From Burkholderiales bacterium 67-32 (lineage in GTDB: Bacteria; Pseudomonadota; Gammaproteobacteria; Burkholderiales; Burkholderiaceae_B), in assembly GCA_001898625.1 (NCBI GenBank), contig MKUP01000013.1, positions 62,001 through 126,000 of the forward strand: DNA of 64,000 nt, written 5' to 3'. Below are positions 57,897 to 64,000 of this stretch, piece by piece (the stretch's first letter is position 1; each line of letters begins with the position of its first letter). Position numbers and translations under genes: made by a program. A model generated the notes under the pieces. The model did no database searches. It had not been told where the DNA came from and saw only the letters and a list, made by a program, of their open reading frames with translations.

Positions 57897-58820
57897 TCAG
57901 CCCTCGGTGCCCGACTCGTCGGGCGACCAGCCAGCGTCAGTGGGGGAGTCAGGCAGGCCGAACTCGCCACGCAGGCGGTTGAGCGTGTCCTGCAGCATGG
58001 CCGCGATGCCCGCCATGAAGGCCGTGCTATCGCCGCCTTGCTGCTCGTGGTGGTCTGCGATCGCGACGAATCCCTGCCGCAGATGGCCTTCGATCTGAGC
58101 GGCCGCGGCATGCCCCAGCGAGGTTGTTTCCTTGAGCAGTTCGCCCAGCACTTCATCGGGCGGAACCGTCTTGATACGCCGGTTCTTCTTGCGCAGCTCG
58201 TCCAACTGCCCGTTCTTGTCGGCCAGCAACTGCTCGGCGGCCTCTTTCTCAGCACGCTCTTCACGCAGCGCGGCCCGCAGTTCCTTGACGGACATCGTGG
58301 CGATGTCGTCGAGCTTCAGTTCGCCGGTTTGGCCGGTCAGTTCCAGTTCCTCTATCTGTTCGTCGTCGAGGACGAGCATTTCAAACAACTTGGTCTGGTT
58401 GCCCGCAGCCAGCAAAAGCGGCGTTGACGACGCATTTGCGAACTTGACGGCAGTCGCCATGAACTTCTGTGCCACTCGAGGCTCGAGTCCCAACGTTTCG
58501 AGGCGGGGCAGGAACTGTCCGTGGGGGCACGCTTCCTTGAGTACACGCAGACCCCGGCCTACTTCGAGGCACGCCTCGACGCTGCGTCGCATGTTGGCCG
58601 CGATATCGCGCTGGATCAGATCCGGATCGATGCTGTCAGCTGGCAGGCTGTATCCCAGCTGCTCCGCGACGGCCCTTACCATCGACTCCTGCTGGGCGTT
58701 CGCCAGGGCGAGCTGCTTGGCTTCGGAGCGCATGCTATCCATTGCCCCGTCCACCCGTTCTTGGTCGAGAACGATGTCCTCTACGACTTCCGCACTGCGC
58801 GGTTTACGGCCTTTTGTCAT
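57897..58820 (-). CDS. DUF3102-like early phage protein
   Basis: A 307-residue protein. The central SVEACLEVGRGLRVLKEACP and HGQFLPRLETLGLEPRVAQK sequences match the DUF3102 pattern found in mobile elements (a ParB-KorB-like helical fold). A coiled coil at about 185-225 (LREERAEKEAAEQLLADKN) follows. The role is unknown. It precedes the transposase gene by 19 bases, as in B3-like phages. Confidence 0.75.
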   Translation of the reverse strand: MTKGRKPRSAEVVEDIVLDQERVDGAMDSMRSEAKQLALANAQQESMVRAVAEQLGYSLPADSIDPDLIQRDIAANMRRSVEACLEVGRGLRVLKEACPHGQFLPRLETLGLEPRVAQKFMATAVKFANASSTPLLLAAGNQTKLFEMLVLDDEQIEELELTGQTGELKLDDIATMSVKELRAALREERAEKEAAEQLLADKNGQLDELRKKNRRIKTVPPDEVLGELLKETTSLGHAAAAQIEGHLRQGFVAIADHHEQQGGDSTAFMAGIAAMLQDTLNRLRGEFGLPDSPTDAGWSPDESGTEG

Positions 58821-58831
58821 GTTCTGATCTC

Positions 58832-59146
58832 TCAGTCAGCGTTACGGGAAAAACGAGCGCGGGCATCTGCCAACCTGCGCTCGGCGCGATCGATTGACGT
58901 CCAGACCTTGATGGCTTGTTGGGGAAGCCGTGCTGTCAGGCGCCAAACGCCTGCTTCCTCATCGCGCTCGGCGAAGCCGGCGGTTCGAAGGTTGTCCAAG
59001 TCGCGAATGGCATTGGGAGCCGAACAATCGGCTGCCTTTGCCACCTGGGTGACCGTCAGGCCGTTCACCACATCGGAGAACAGAGCCAAGATCACCCGAA
59101 GTAGGCGCTGCTGGGCTTGGTTGGTGTAGTCAGTCTTTCGGCTCAT
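58832..59146 (-). CDS. Small winged-helix regulator
   Basis: A 104-residue protein beginning MSRKTDYTNQAQQRLLRVIL. The helix-turn-helix is GLTVTQVAKAADCSAPNAIR, with a wing near AERDEEAGVWRLTARLPQQ. This MarR/IclR-like fold is common in early regions. It probably binds the phage early control region. The 69-base gap upstream contains CTCAC and GTGAG arms separated by five bases (59190-59204). Confidence 0.75.
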   Translation of the reverse strand: MSRKTDYTNQAQQRLLRVILALFSDVVNGLTVTQVAKAADCSAPNAIRDLDNLRTAGFAERDEEAGVWRLTARLPQQAIKVWTSIDRAERRLADARARFSRNAD

Positions 59147-59215
59147 GTTTTGTGAGTTGCAAAAAAGTTTAAGGATGCAAAACTCGTCTCACATTTCGTG
59201 AGAAAATCCGGCGAC

Positions 59216-59419
59216 CTAGACATACAGCCCAGGCCACAGTTCGTTCAGTGACTTTCCGGTGATGGCGGCGATAGTCTTAGCTATGCGCTTCGACTTGGAG
59301 TTCGAGTCCCCGCGGACGACATAGGTGACGGCCGTCCGGCTAACCCGAAGCTTCCTGGCGATTGAGGCTTGGCTGTGCCCGGCCTTCTTGATCGCCGCCT
59401 GTATGTCGTAAGGATTCAT
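59216..59419 (-). CDS. ner: Ner-like repressor of the early operon
   Basis: A 67-residue helix-turn-helix protein: MNPYDIQAAIKKAGHSQASI followed by ARKLRVSRTAVTYVVRG. Ner/Nlp proteins are small lambda-Cro-like regulators that turn down the early promoter. It is the first gene of the leftward early operon, opposite the repressor gene, with the shared operator region between them. Confidence 0.88.
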   Translation of the reverse strand: MNPYDIQAAIKKAGHSQASIARKLRVSRTAVTYVVRGDSNSKSKRIAKTIAAITGKSLNELWPGLYV

Positions 59420-59483
59420 GAGTTAGTTTTCGTTAACTTGTTACCTTTACACGTATACTAACTCACGATTTATGAGCAATCAA
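59420..59483. promoter_or_regulatory. Divergent early switch: ner promoter and operators
   Basis: The leftward promoter is visible on the minus strand as TTGATT (59478-59483) and TAGTAT (59455-59460), 17 bases apart. Inverted arms GAGTTAGT (59420-59427) and ACTAACTC (59457-59464) flank it, and GTTAAC (59432-59437) is a palindrome between them. The -10 of the leftward promoter lies inside the right arm, so repressor bound there would block it. The rightward promoter is less clear. TATACT (59454-59459) could be its -10, with no strong -35. Confidence 0.65.
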
Positions 59484-59496
59484 CAGGTGAATACTC

Positions 59497-60174
59497 ATGG
59501 AGCCTGAGCTGGACTTCGACCAGGTCATAGGCAGGGCAAAAACGGCTTTTGGGGTGAAGACGGACGCGGAGCTATGCGAGCTGATCGGCTTCAGCACTAG
59601 CCGTTTCGCCAATAGAAAGCGGACGGGCTCTATCCCGTATGCCGAACTGATCGCGGTGGCGGCCGAGCGGAAGGTGAGCTTGGATGTTGTTTTTTTTCAC
59701 GATCCACCTTTACAAGTTAAGTCGCGCGACGGCGTGAAAAGCACACCGGGAGCCGAGGAAGACCTAGTGCCAATCCCGCACTACGATGCAATCGGATCGT
59801 GCGGCCACGGCAGTTGGATCGAATCAGCCAGGGTGATCGAGATCGTTCCCGTGGCGAGAAGCTGGTTGCTCCGCGAAGGGCTCGTCCCTGAACAGACGGT
59901 TATCATCGGCTCGCGGGGCAATTCGATGTACCCAGTAATCAAGAGCGGTGAACGATTGATGCTGGACCGATCGAAGACGGATCCTTCTCTTGGAGGCATA
60001 TTCGCGTTCGTGTATCAGGGTGAGATGTCGATCAAGTACCTGCAACGCCTGAATGGCGGGCTGCAGATAAGCAGTGAAGACTCGGTAAGTTTCCCAGCGC
60101 GCTACTTTCCCGAAGAGGAAGCGAAGGACATCGTGATTGAAGGTCAGGTCAGAATAGGAATCTCACGGCTATGA
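59497..60174 (+). CDS. CI-like phage repressor with S24 peptidase
   Basis: A 225-residue repressor. The N-terminal DNA-binding part has TDAELCELIGFSTSRFANRK. The C-terminal LexA/S24 domain has S143 in RGNSMYPVIKSGE and K180 in EMSIKYLQRL. The likely self-cleavage site is C102-G103 in GSCGHGS, a Cys-Gly bond as in UmuD. AGGTGA lies six bases before the ATG. RecA-stimulated cleavage would induce the prophage. Its stop overlaps the lipoprotein start by four bases. Confidence 0.92.
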   Translation: MEPELDFDQVIGRAKTAFGVKTDAELCELIGFSTSRFANRKRTGSIPYAELIAVAAERKVSLDVVFFHDPPLQVKSRDGVKSTPGAEEDLVPIPHYDAIGSCGHGSWIESARVIEIVPVARSWLLREGLVPEQTVIIGSRGNSMYPVIKSGERLMLDRSKTDPSLGGIFAFVYQGEMSIKYLQRLNGGLQISSEDSVSFPARYFPEEEAKDIVIEGQVRIGISRL

Positions 60175-60596
60175 GTAAGCTGTCTTCCTCCGGGCTGGTC
60201 CTGGCGGCATTCGCGTCGGTGGCCGCATTGGCGCTGAGCGGATGCGCAACATCCGAATCGCGGCGCACGTGGGTTGATCCTGCAAGCATCGGTGACCAGG
60301 CCAAGTACGACTTGGACCACGAGCAATGTCGAAAGGAAGCGATGGTTACCTACCATCGCGAGGCCGAAGCCCGAAACGCCGAGATGCCTGGTGCGGTAGT
60401 GGCCGGCGCTGTCGGTGGTGCGCTGCTTGGAGCTGCCATCATGCCGGTCGGCGTGGGGATCGGTGCGGGCACCGTTGTGGGTTCATCTGCCGCAGAGTCG
60501 GCAACGGCCAACGTATCCGAGAGGCGGCCAATCGATTCGATGATGATGTCGATGCGAGAGTGCCTTCAAGAGCATGGCTATACCCCCATCCGATAA
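60171..60596 (+). CDS. Glycine-zipper lipoprotein coupled to the repressor
   Basis: A 141-residue lipoprotein. Lys3 and a hydrophobic core (LVLAAFASVAALALSGC) end in the lipobox LSGC, with lipidation at C24. A glycine-zipper stretch (VAGAVGGALLGAAI) follows near residues 75-110. The ATG overlaps the repressor stop, so the gene is likely expressed in the lysogen along with the repressor. Possible roles are superinfection exclusion or host-surface change. No specific homologue is recognised. Confidence 0.8.
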   Translation: MSKLSSSGLVLAAFASVAALALSGCATSESRRTWVDPASIGDQAKYDLDHEQCRKEAMVTYHREAEARNAEMPGAVVAGAVGGALLGAAIMPVGVGIGAGTVVGSSAAESATANVSERRPIDSMMMSMRECLQEHGYTPIR

Positions 60597-60600
60597 AGAG

Positions 60601-60612
60601 TAAAGCCCTTTA
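60601..60612 (+). promoter_or_regulatory. Right late-operon activator box TAAAGCCCTTTA
   Basis: Lies five bases beyond the lipoprotein stop and 59 bases before the endolysin start. It is followed by CTT, giving the same TAAAGCSCTTTACT as the left late box, with one change in the palindrome centre. The distance to each first gene is similar. Likely Mor-responsive. Confidence 0.65.
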
Positions 60613-60635
60613 CTTAGTCCTCTCACGCGCGCGCG

Positions 60636-60671
60636 GAGACACTGGCACCGTCCTTTCACCGACGGTGTCTC
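60636..60671 (+). promoter_or_regulatory. Bulged hairpin on the endolysin start
   Basis: CACCGTC (60646-60652) and GACGGTG (60661-60667) pair with an 8-base loop. The outer GAGA (60636-60639) and TCTC (60668-60671) extend the stem with a 6-base bulge. The stem ends exactly at the ATG of the amidase gene, and no Shine-Dalgarno sequence is visible there. It could hold back lysis protein synthesis until late. Confidence 0.5.
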
Positions 60672-61235
60672 ATGCGCACAATCAATCGAATCGTCCTTCA
60701 TTGCTCGGCGACGAAGAACGGCAAATCGCTGTCGCCGACGCAATCCCCCGCTGCCGTCATCGACGGCTGGCACAAGGAACGCGGCTTCCGTCGCGACCCT
60801 TCCGCAGTCTCCCGCTTCAATCCCGAACTGCCGTCGATCGGTTACCACTTCGTCGTCGACCTCGACGGGCACGTCCATACGGGTCGAGCAATCGCTGAAG
60901 TGGGAGCGCACGTCGCAGGCTACAACAGCGATTCGATCGGGATATGCCTGATCGGCTACGACAAGTTCACCGTCTCCCAATGGGATGCGGCCGCGCAGCT
61001 GGTCACCGCACTTGCAGATCAGTTTCAGGTCCCGCTGGCATTCGCCAATGTCGCGCAAAACGCCAAGGCTCGCGGCGTACTCGGTCACCGCGACTTCTCT
61101 CCCGATAAGAACGGCAACGGTCGCATCGAACCGTTTGAATGGTTGAAGACGTGTCCGGGCTTCTCGGTGGAGTCCTGGTTCAAGGGCGGCATGCTGCCGA
61201 TCGCATCCAGCCTGCTGGAGCGTCTCGATGCGTAA
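60672..61235 (+). CDS. Endolysin: N-acetylmuramoyl-L-alanine amidase with EF-hand-like loop
   Basis: A 187-residue amidase_2 (T7 lysozyme/PGRP) enzyme that cleaves the amide bond between muramic acid and the peptide. Zinc ligands are H10 (RIVLHCSAT), H139 (GVLGHRDFS) and C161 (LKTCPGF), and Y58 lies in SIGYHFVV. Residues 145-156 form DKNGNGRIEPFE, a perfect EF-hand-type calcium loop between two zinc ligands. There is no signal peptide, so it needs the holin. It is the first gene of the right late block. Confidence 0.92.
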   Translation: MRTINRIVLHCSATKNGKSLSPTQSPAAVIDGWHKERGFRRDPSAVSRFNPELPSIGYHFVVDLDGHVHTGRAIAEVGAHVAGYNSDSIGICLIGYDKFTVSQWDAAAQLVTALADQFQVPLAFANVAQNAKARGVLGHRDFSPDKNGNGRIEPFEWLKTCPGFSVESWFKGGMLPIASSLLERLDA

Positions 61236-61503
61236 CTCCAAAGCGTGGATGATCGCGGCCGCGTTGGGCGTGGGCCTAGCTTTCGGGGCAACCCCTGCCG
61301 AGACCAAAACTGCGCCAGTGCAACGCATCACGCCGCGCGTCGAAGCCAAGCGCCGCCGGTTGGTGGGCAGCCAATGGGGGTCGGTGTTCTTCACCAAGCG
61401 CGGCCCTGGCTGGACCGCCGCACATGTGCAGCGCATGGCACGCAAGCACCGCAATCAATTGCGACACAAACGCGCCGTGCGGCGCGCGAGGTGCCGCCCA
61501 TGA
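61228..61503 (+). CDS. Small basic exported protein of the lysis cassette
   Basis: A 91-residue protein beginning MRNSKAWMIAAALGVGLAFG, a signal-like hydrophobic segment. A very basic rest follows (VEAKRRRLVGSQWGSVFFTK, AARKHRNQLRHKRAVRRA-like). No family recognised. Its start overlaps the amidase stop by eight bases and its stop overlaps the holin start. Could be an anti-holin-like or pilot protein. Confidence 0.6.
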   Translation: MRNSKAWMIAAALGVGLAFGATPAETKTAPVQRITPRVEAKRRRLVGSQWGSVFFTKRGPGWTAAHVQRMARKHRNQLRHKRAVRRARCRP

Positions 61504-61730
61504 AGCTGATCGACAACTGGCACCGCTGCTGGCGGCTGACCAGCGTACAGGCGGCGGTCGTGCTGGCCCTGCTATCCCTCATACAGGCAGAAGTACTGCC
61601 CCTGTTCCAGTTCGCCATTTCGCCGCGCGTTTGGCCGTGGCTGACGGGTTGCCTTGGCCTGGTCATCGTCATCCTACGCGTCATTGCGCAGCCCGGCGCG
61701 CTGGATCCGCGCGAAAGGAGGCGCTCATGA
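61500..61730 (+). CDS. Holin-like membrane protein
   Basis: A 76-residue protein beginning MKLIDNWHRCWRLTSVQAAV, with two hydrophobic helices (VQAAVVLALLSLIQAEVLPL, WPWLTGCLGLVIVILRVIA) and a basic end DPRERRRS. This fits a class II-type holin. The pattern NWHRCWRLTSVQ is common in Mu-like lysis cassettes (DUF7940-like). It overlaps both neighbours by four bases. Confidence 0.75.
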   Translation: MKLIDNWHRCWRLTSVQAAVVLALLSLIQAEVLPLFQFAISPRVWPWLTGCLGLVIVILRVIAQPGALDPRERRRS

Positions 61731-62281
61731 TCGGCGACTTCATCAAGCGGTGGGAATGGCTGCTCTGGATCCTGCTGATAGCAGTCGCCGCTTTGGGGGC
61801 TCGGCTCGGCTACGAGGCGATTCAGGAAAGCGGGCGAGCGGAGGTGCGAGCCGAGTGGCAGCAAGAAAAGGACCGCCAAGCCGCTGCAGCGAAGGAACAA
61901 CAGGCCGAGCGAGAGCGGGCAGCTCGTGCCGAAGATTCCTCCCGCGCAACCGAAGCCGAAAGGATCGCCAATGAACAAGCCGAACGTGAAGAGGCTGACA
62001 AGGCTCGCGCTGCCGCTACTGCTGCTCGCGAGCGCAGCCTGCTCAACACCATCGCCGCCCTCAACCAACGCGCTGCTGAGCTGTCCAGCGGCGCCGAGGA
62101 TCCCCGCGTTGCCGCCTTCGCTCGCGAAGCGACCACCGCCCGTGGACTACTCGGCGAATGCACAGCTCGATATCGAGCTGTGGCAGACGACGCTAATCAA
62201 CTCCGCGGCCAAGTGATCGGCTTGCTCGACTTCGACAGAAACGCCGTGCGTGACGCGGCCGCAATTGGGGCAGCGGAATGA
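61727..62281 (+). CDS. Inner-membrane spanin (Rz-like)
   Basis: A 184-residue protein with one N-terminal membrane helix (WLLWILLIAVAALGARLGY) and a long periplasmic coiled coil rich in Gln, Ala, Glu and Arg. This is the i-spanin that helps fuse the inner and outer membrane in the last step of lysis. The ATG overlaps the holin stop. The Rz1 partner gene is fully embedded in another frame. Length is a little above lambda Rz. Confidence 0.85.
   Translation: MIGDFIKRWEWLLWILLIAVAALGARLGYEAIQESGRAEVRAEWQQEKDRQAAAAKEQQAERERAARAEDSSRATEAERIANEQAEREEADKARAAATAARERSLLNTIAALNQRAAELSSGAEDPRVAAFAREATTARGLLGECTARYRAVADDANQLRGQVIGLLDFDRNAVRDAAAIGAAE
61971..62216 (+). CDS. Outer-membrane spanin lipoprotein (Rz1-like), nested in Rz
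   Basis: An 81-residue lipoprotein in another frame inside Rz. It begins MNKPNVKRLTRLALPLLLLA with the lipobox SAAC and then a Pro-rich segment (CSTPSPPSTNALLSCPAAPR, IPALPPSLAKRPPPVDYSAN). Basic start, hydrophobic core, Cys and Pro-rich linker are the marks of o-spanins. Fully embedded like lambda Rz1. Confidence 0.82.
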   Translation: MNKPNVKRLTRLALPLLLLASAACSTPSPPSTNALLSCPAAPRIPALPPSLAKRPPPVDYSANAQLDIELWQTTLINSAAK

Positions 62282-62625
62282 TCATCGGAATGGAAGAAGT
62301 GAAGTTTGCTGTGCTGCTCTTCAGCAGCGTCGGTCTGCCTCTGGCCTCCATCGCGTACACGTGGGTCGCTACGCGCGACAAAGACAACACCGCCCATATC
62401 AAGGCGGTCGAGGCCACGATGGCGGAAGCGCTCGCCAAGCATGCCAGTCGGCTAGACAGCCTGGAGACCACCGTTCGTTACCTGCCGGCACCGGAGAAAT
62501 TCGCCGAGCTGCAGGGCGACATGAAGGCAGTGAAGGCGAACCAGGAATCGACCCAACGCGAGATGCACGGCGTTCGTAGCTCGCTCACCCGCATCGAGAA
62601 TTTTCTGTTGAGCCAAAAGCAATGA
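62278..62625 (+). CDS. Mu gp25-like membrane protein (DUF2730)
   Basis: A 115-residue protein with one N-terminal membrane segment (FAVLLFSSVGLPLASIAYTW) and a coiled coil (AEALAKHASRLDSLETTVRY). This is the DUF2730 pattern (Mu gp25), next to terminase genes in Mu-like phages. Role unknown. It overlaps the Rz stop by four bases. Confidence 0.85.
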   Translation: MIIGMEEVKFAVLLFSSVGLPLASIAYTWVATRDKDNTAHIKAVEATMAEALAKHASRLDSLETTVRYLPAPEKFAELQGDMKAVKANQESTQREMHGVRSSLTRIENFLLSQKQ

Positions 62626-62924
62626 GCACTCCCTACGAAGCCATTCAAACCGAAGACCGGCGCCTGGTCGTTCTGCGCAGTCTGAAGGAAAGCGGCGGCT
62701 ACAAGGCCAGCGAATACGTGCTGCTGCAGCTGCTGGAGTACTGGGGGCATGCAGTCGCAACAGACCGGCTGCGGACGGATCTGGCGTGGCTGGCCGAGCA
62801 GGGGCTGGTGACCGTTGCCGACGTTGCTGGTGTCCAGGTCGCCACGCTCACCGGCCGCGGACTGGACGTGTCTCTGGGGCGAGCCGTGCAGCCGGGCGTG
62901 AAGCGCCCGATGCCGGGGGCTTGA
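62622..62924 (+). CDS. Small winged-helix protein (gp26-like)
   Basis: A 100-residue protein beginning MSTPYEAIQTEDRRLVVLRS, with LLQLLEYWGHAVATDRLRTD and LAWLAEQGLV. A winged-helix repressor-like fold, found next to the small terminase in Mu-like phages. Overlaps the previous stop by four bases. Confidence 0.8.
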   Translation: MSTPYEAIQTEDRRLVVLRSLKESGGYKASEYVLLQLLEYWGHAVATDRLRTDLAWLAEQGLVTVADVAGVQVATLTGRGLDVSLGRAVQPGVKRPMPGA

Positions 62925-62925
62925 A

Positions 62926-63462
62926 ATGGCACGCCGGTCCAGCATCGAGCGGCTCGACCCCGCTATTCGAGACGCCTGCAATGAACTGATTCGTTCGGGG
63001 CACACGATCGATGAGATCGTCCAGACGCTACGCGACCTGGGAGCCAACGTCTCGCGGTCGGCCGTCGGCCGCTTTACGAAGTCGGCCCGCGCGTCGATGG
63101 AGAAATTCCGCGAGGCACAGGAAGTCGCCAAGGTTTGGATCGACAAGCTCGAAAGCGAGCCCAACGGAGACGTTGCGCGGCTGCTGCCGGAGATGCTGCG
63201 CGCCGTCGCGTTCCAGACGCTGTCGACGATGGGGGAATCGGAGAGTCCCGTCGAGAGCCAGGAGCTGATGTTCCTGGCGAAGGCATTGAAGGACGTGTCC
63301 GGGGCCTCGAAGCTCAACATGGATATCGAGCTGAAGCTGCGCCAGGAGCGCGAAAAGGCCAAGGTGGAATCGGCCGACGCAGTAGAGAAAGCCGCGCGCG
63401 CCCAGGGCATGGATGAAGACCAAGTCATGTTCTGGCGTCAGCAGGTGCTGGGGCTGAAATGA
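62926..63462 (+). CDS. Small terminase-like protein (Mu gp27, DUF3486)
   Basis: A 178-residue protein with a helix-turn-helix at the start (DEIVQTLRDLGANVSRSAVG), SSIERLDPAIRDACNELIRS, and a late helical part (QEREKAKVESADAVEKAAR). This is the DUF3486 family (Mu gp27), which acts as the small terminase. It begins one base after the previous stop and overlaps the large terminase start. Confidence 0.9.
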   Translation: MARRSSIERLDPAIRDACNELIRSGHTIDEIVQTLRDLGANVSRSAVGRFTKSARASMEKFREAQEVAKVWIDKLESEPNGDVARLLPEMLRAVAFQTLSTMGESESPVESQELMFLAKALKDVSGASKLNMDIELKLRQEREKAKVESADAVEKAARAQGMDEDQVMFWRQQVLGLK

Positions 63463-64000
63463 CCGCCAAGCTCAAGCCGCGTTCCGACACCCAACGTATC
63501 GTCGAGTGGGACGAGCTGCCGCCCTCGGTGAAGGAGATTCCCGAGGGGTTAAATCCGCTCGACGAAGGCGTGCTGATGAAGCACCAGCGTGACTGGCTCG
63601 AGCTGACCGGCCAGGCCGACCTGGCGGTTGCGGGTAAAGGGCGCCGAACCGGCATCACGTTCGCCGAGGCACTCGGCGACACGCTGATCGCCGCGGCGCG
63701 GAAGTCGGCCGGTGGTGACAATGTCTACTACATCGGCGACACGAAGGAGAAAGGCCTCGAGTTCATCGGGTACAGCGCCCATTTTTCGCGTGTGATCGCA
63801 CGCGCTCAGGCGTTCGGCATCAGCGATATCGAAGAGTTCCTGTTCGACGATCAGCAGGACGACGGCACCACGCGCAAGATCACCGCGTACCGGATCCGAT
63901 TCGCATCGAGCTTCGTCATCACGGCGCTTTCGTCGCGCCCAGCTAACATTCGCGGCCTGCAGGGCATTGTGGTGCTGGACGAAGCCGCCTTTCATCCGAA
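63459..64000 (+). CDS. Large terminase subunit (Mu gp28-like), partial
   Basis: The first 180 codons of the packaging ATPase, running off the right edge. The start MTAKLKPRSDTQRIVEWDEL leads to the Walker A-like AGKGRRTGIT (about residues 58-67) and Walker B IVVLDEAAFHP (from residue 170). The nuclease half is outside. Portal and further head genes are expected next. Confidence 0.92.
   Translation, partial: MTAKLKPRSDTQRIVEWDELPPSVKEIPEGLNPLDEGVLMKHQRDWLELTGQADLAVAGKGRRTGITFAEALGDTLIAAARKSAGGDNVYYIGDTKEKGLEFIGYSAHFSRVIARAQAFGISDIEEFLFDDQQDDGTTRKITAYRIRFASSFVITALSSRPANIRGLQGIVVLDEAAFHP

Larger units (their letters stand above)
31920..64000. mobile_element. Mu-like transposable prophage (right end outside window)
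   Basis: A contiguous phage block with a DDE transposase and AAA+ ATPase pair, Ner, Mor, GemA, and gp25-, gp27- and gp28-like proteins, plus Mu-style head genes and siphovirus-type tail genes (tape measure, frameshifting chaperone, NlpC/P60, TipJ). There is no integrase, excisionase or tRNA attachment site, as expected for replication by transposition. The left end must lie between the host gene start (31877) and the Dam stop (31972). The TG at 31922, in an AT-rich stretch with repeated GTGAT, is my best guess but is not proven. The right end lies beyond the terminase gene. Confidence 0.85.

Noticed and set aside
31920-64000. Integrase-type prophage with an att site
   Set aside because: No tyrosine or serine recombinase and no tRNA were found. 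A complete transposase/ATPase pair explains mobility.

Overview
The window reads as a chromosome segment of a GC-rich betaproteobacterium of the Bordetella/Achromobacter type, carrying a Mu-like transposable prophage. Pointers to that group are two periplasmic Bug-type tripartite tricarboxylate receptors, an FNR protein next to a SapC-like protein, dense LysR/IclR/MarR regulation and high codon-third-position GC. No tRNA, rRNA, IS element or CRISPR array was seen.

Positions 1-31900 are host DNA devoted to uptake and catabolism. (a) 1-4305: a cut-off MaoC-type hydratase and an IclR regulator face a RidA / Bug receptor / NMT1-like binding protein / MarR operon across a highly symmetric AT-rich operator. 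(b) 4310-14209: purine breakdown. The set is xanthine dehydrogenase xdhABC, a LysR regulator, 5-hydroxyisourate hydrolase, a PuuE-type allantoinase, a fused OHCU decarboxylase-allantoate amidohydrolase, and a class II glutamine amidotransferase. Every step from xanthine to ureidoglycine is present except urate oxidation. (c) 14406-17064: a NitT/TauT-type ABC importer. (d) 17110-19254: relics of a histidine kinase and a response regulator, then an intact REC-PAS-HK-REC hybrid. (e) 19344-21766: LysR, FNR, SapC. (f) 31259 back to 21782: a nine-gene minus-strand operon (ring-hydroxylating dioxygenase alpha and beta, Bug receptor, small protein, class III aminotransferase, ThDP enzyme, aldehyde dehydrogenase, D-2-hydroxyacid dehydrogenase, LysR), which looks like a complete but unassigned catabolic route.

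From about 31920 to the window end lies the prophage. Its control centre is a divergent ner/repressor switch at 59420-59496. Leftward runs an early operon: Ner, DDE transposase, AAA+ target-selection ATPase, Gam-like protein, GemA and Mor. It continues into head and tail genes: protease with nested scaffold, capsid, decoration, tail tube, an SGNH-bearing fibre, frameshifting tail chaperones, tape measure, NlpC/P60, TipJ and finally a Dam methylase at the left end. Rightward run the repressor, a coupled lipoprotein, a lysis cassette (amidase, holin, Rz/Rz1), Mu gp25/gp27-like proteins and the large terminase, cut by the window end.

The late genes are thus split into two divergent blocks on either side of the early region. 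The same 14-base motif (TAAAGCSCTTTACT) sits just upstream of the first gene of each block. This suggests that one Mor-family activator fires both, and it is the main structural novelty I see. Other points of interest are a strong -1 frameshift site in the tail chaperone gene, a duplicated module around an SGNH hydrolase in the fibre, 90-bp in-frame tandem repeats, an EF-hand-like loop in the endolysin, and a lysogeny-linked lipoprotein coupled to the repressor.
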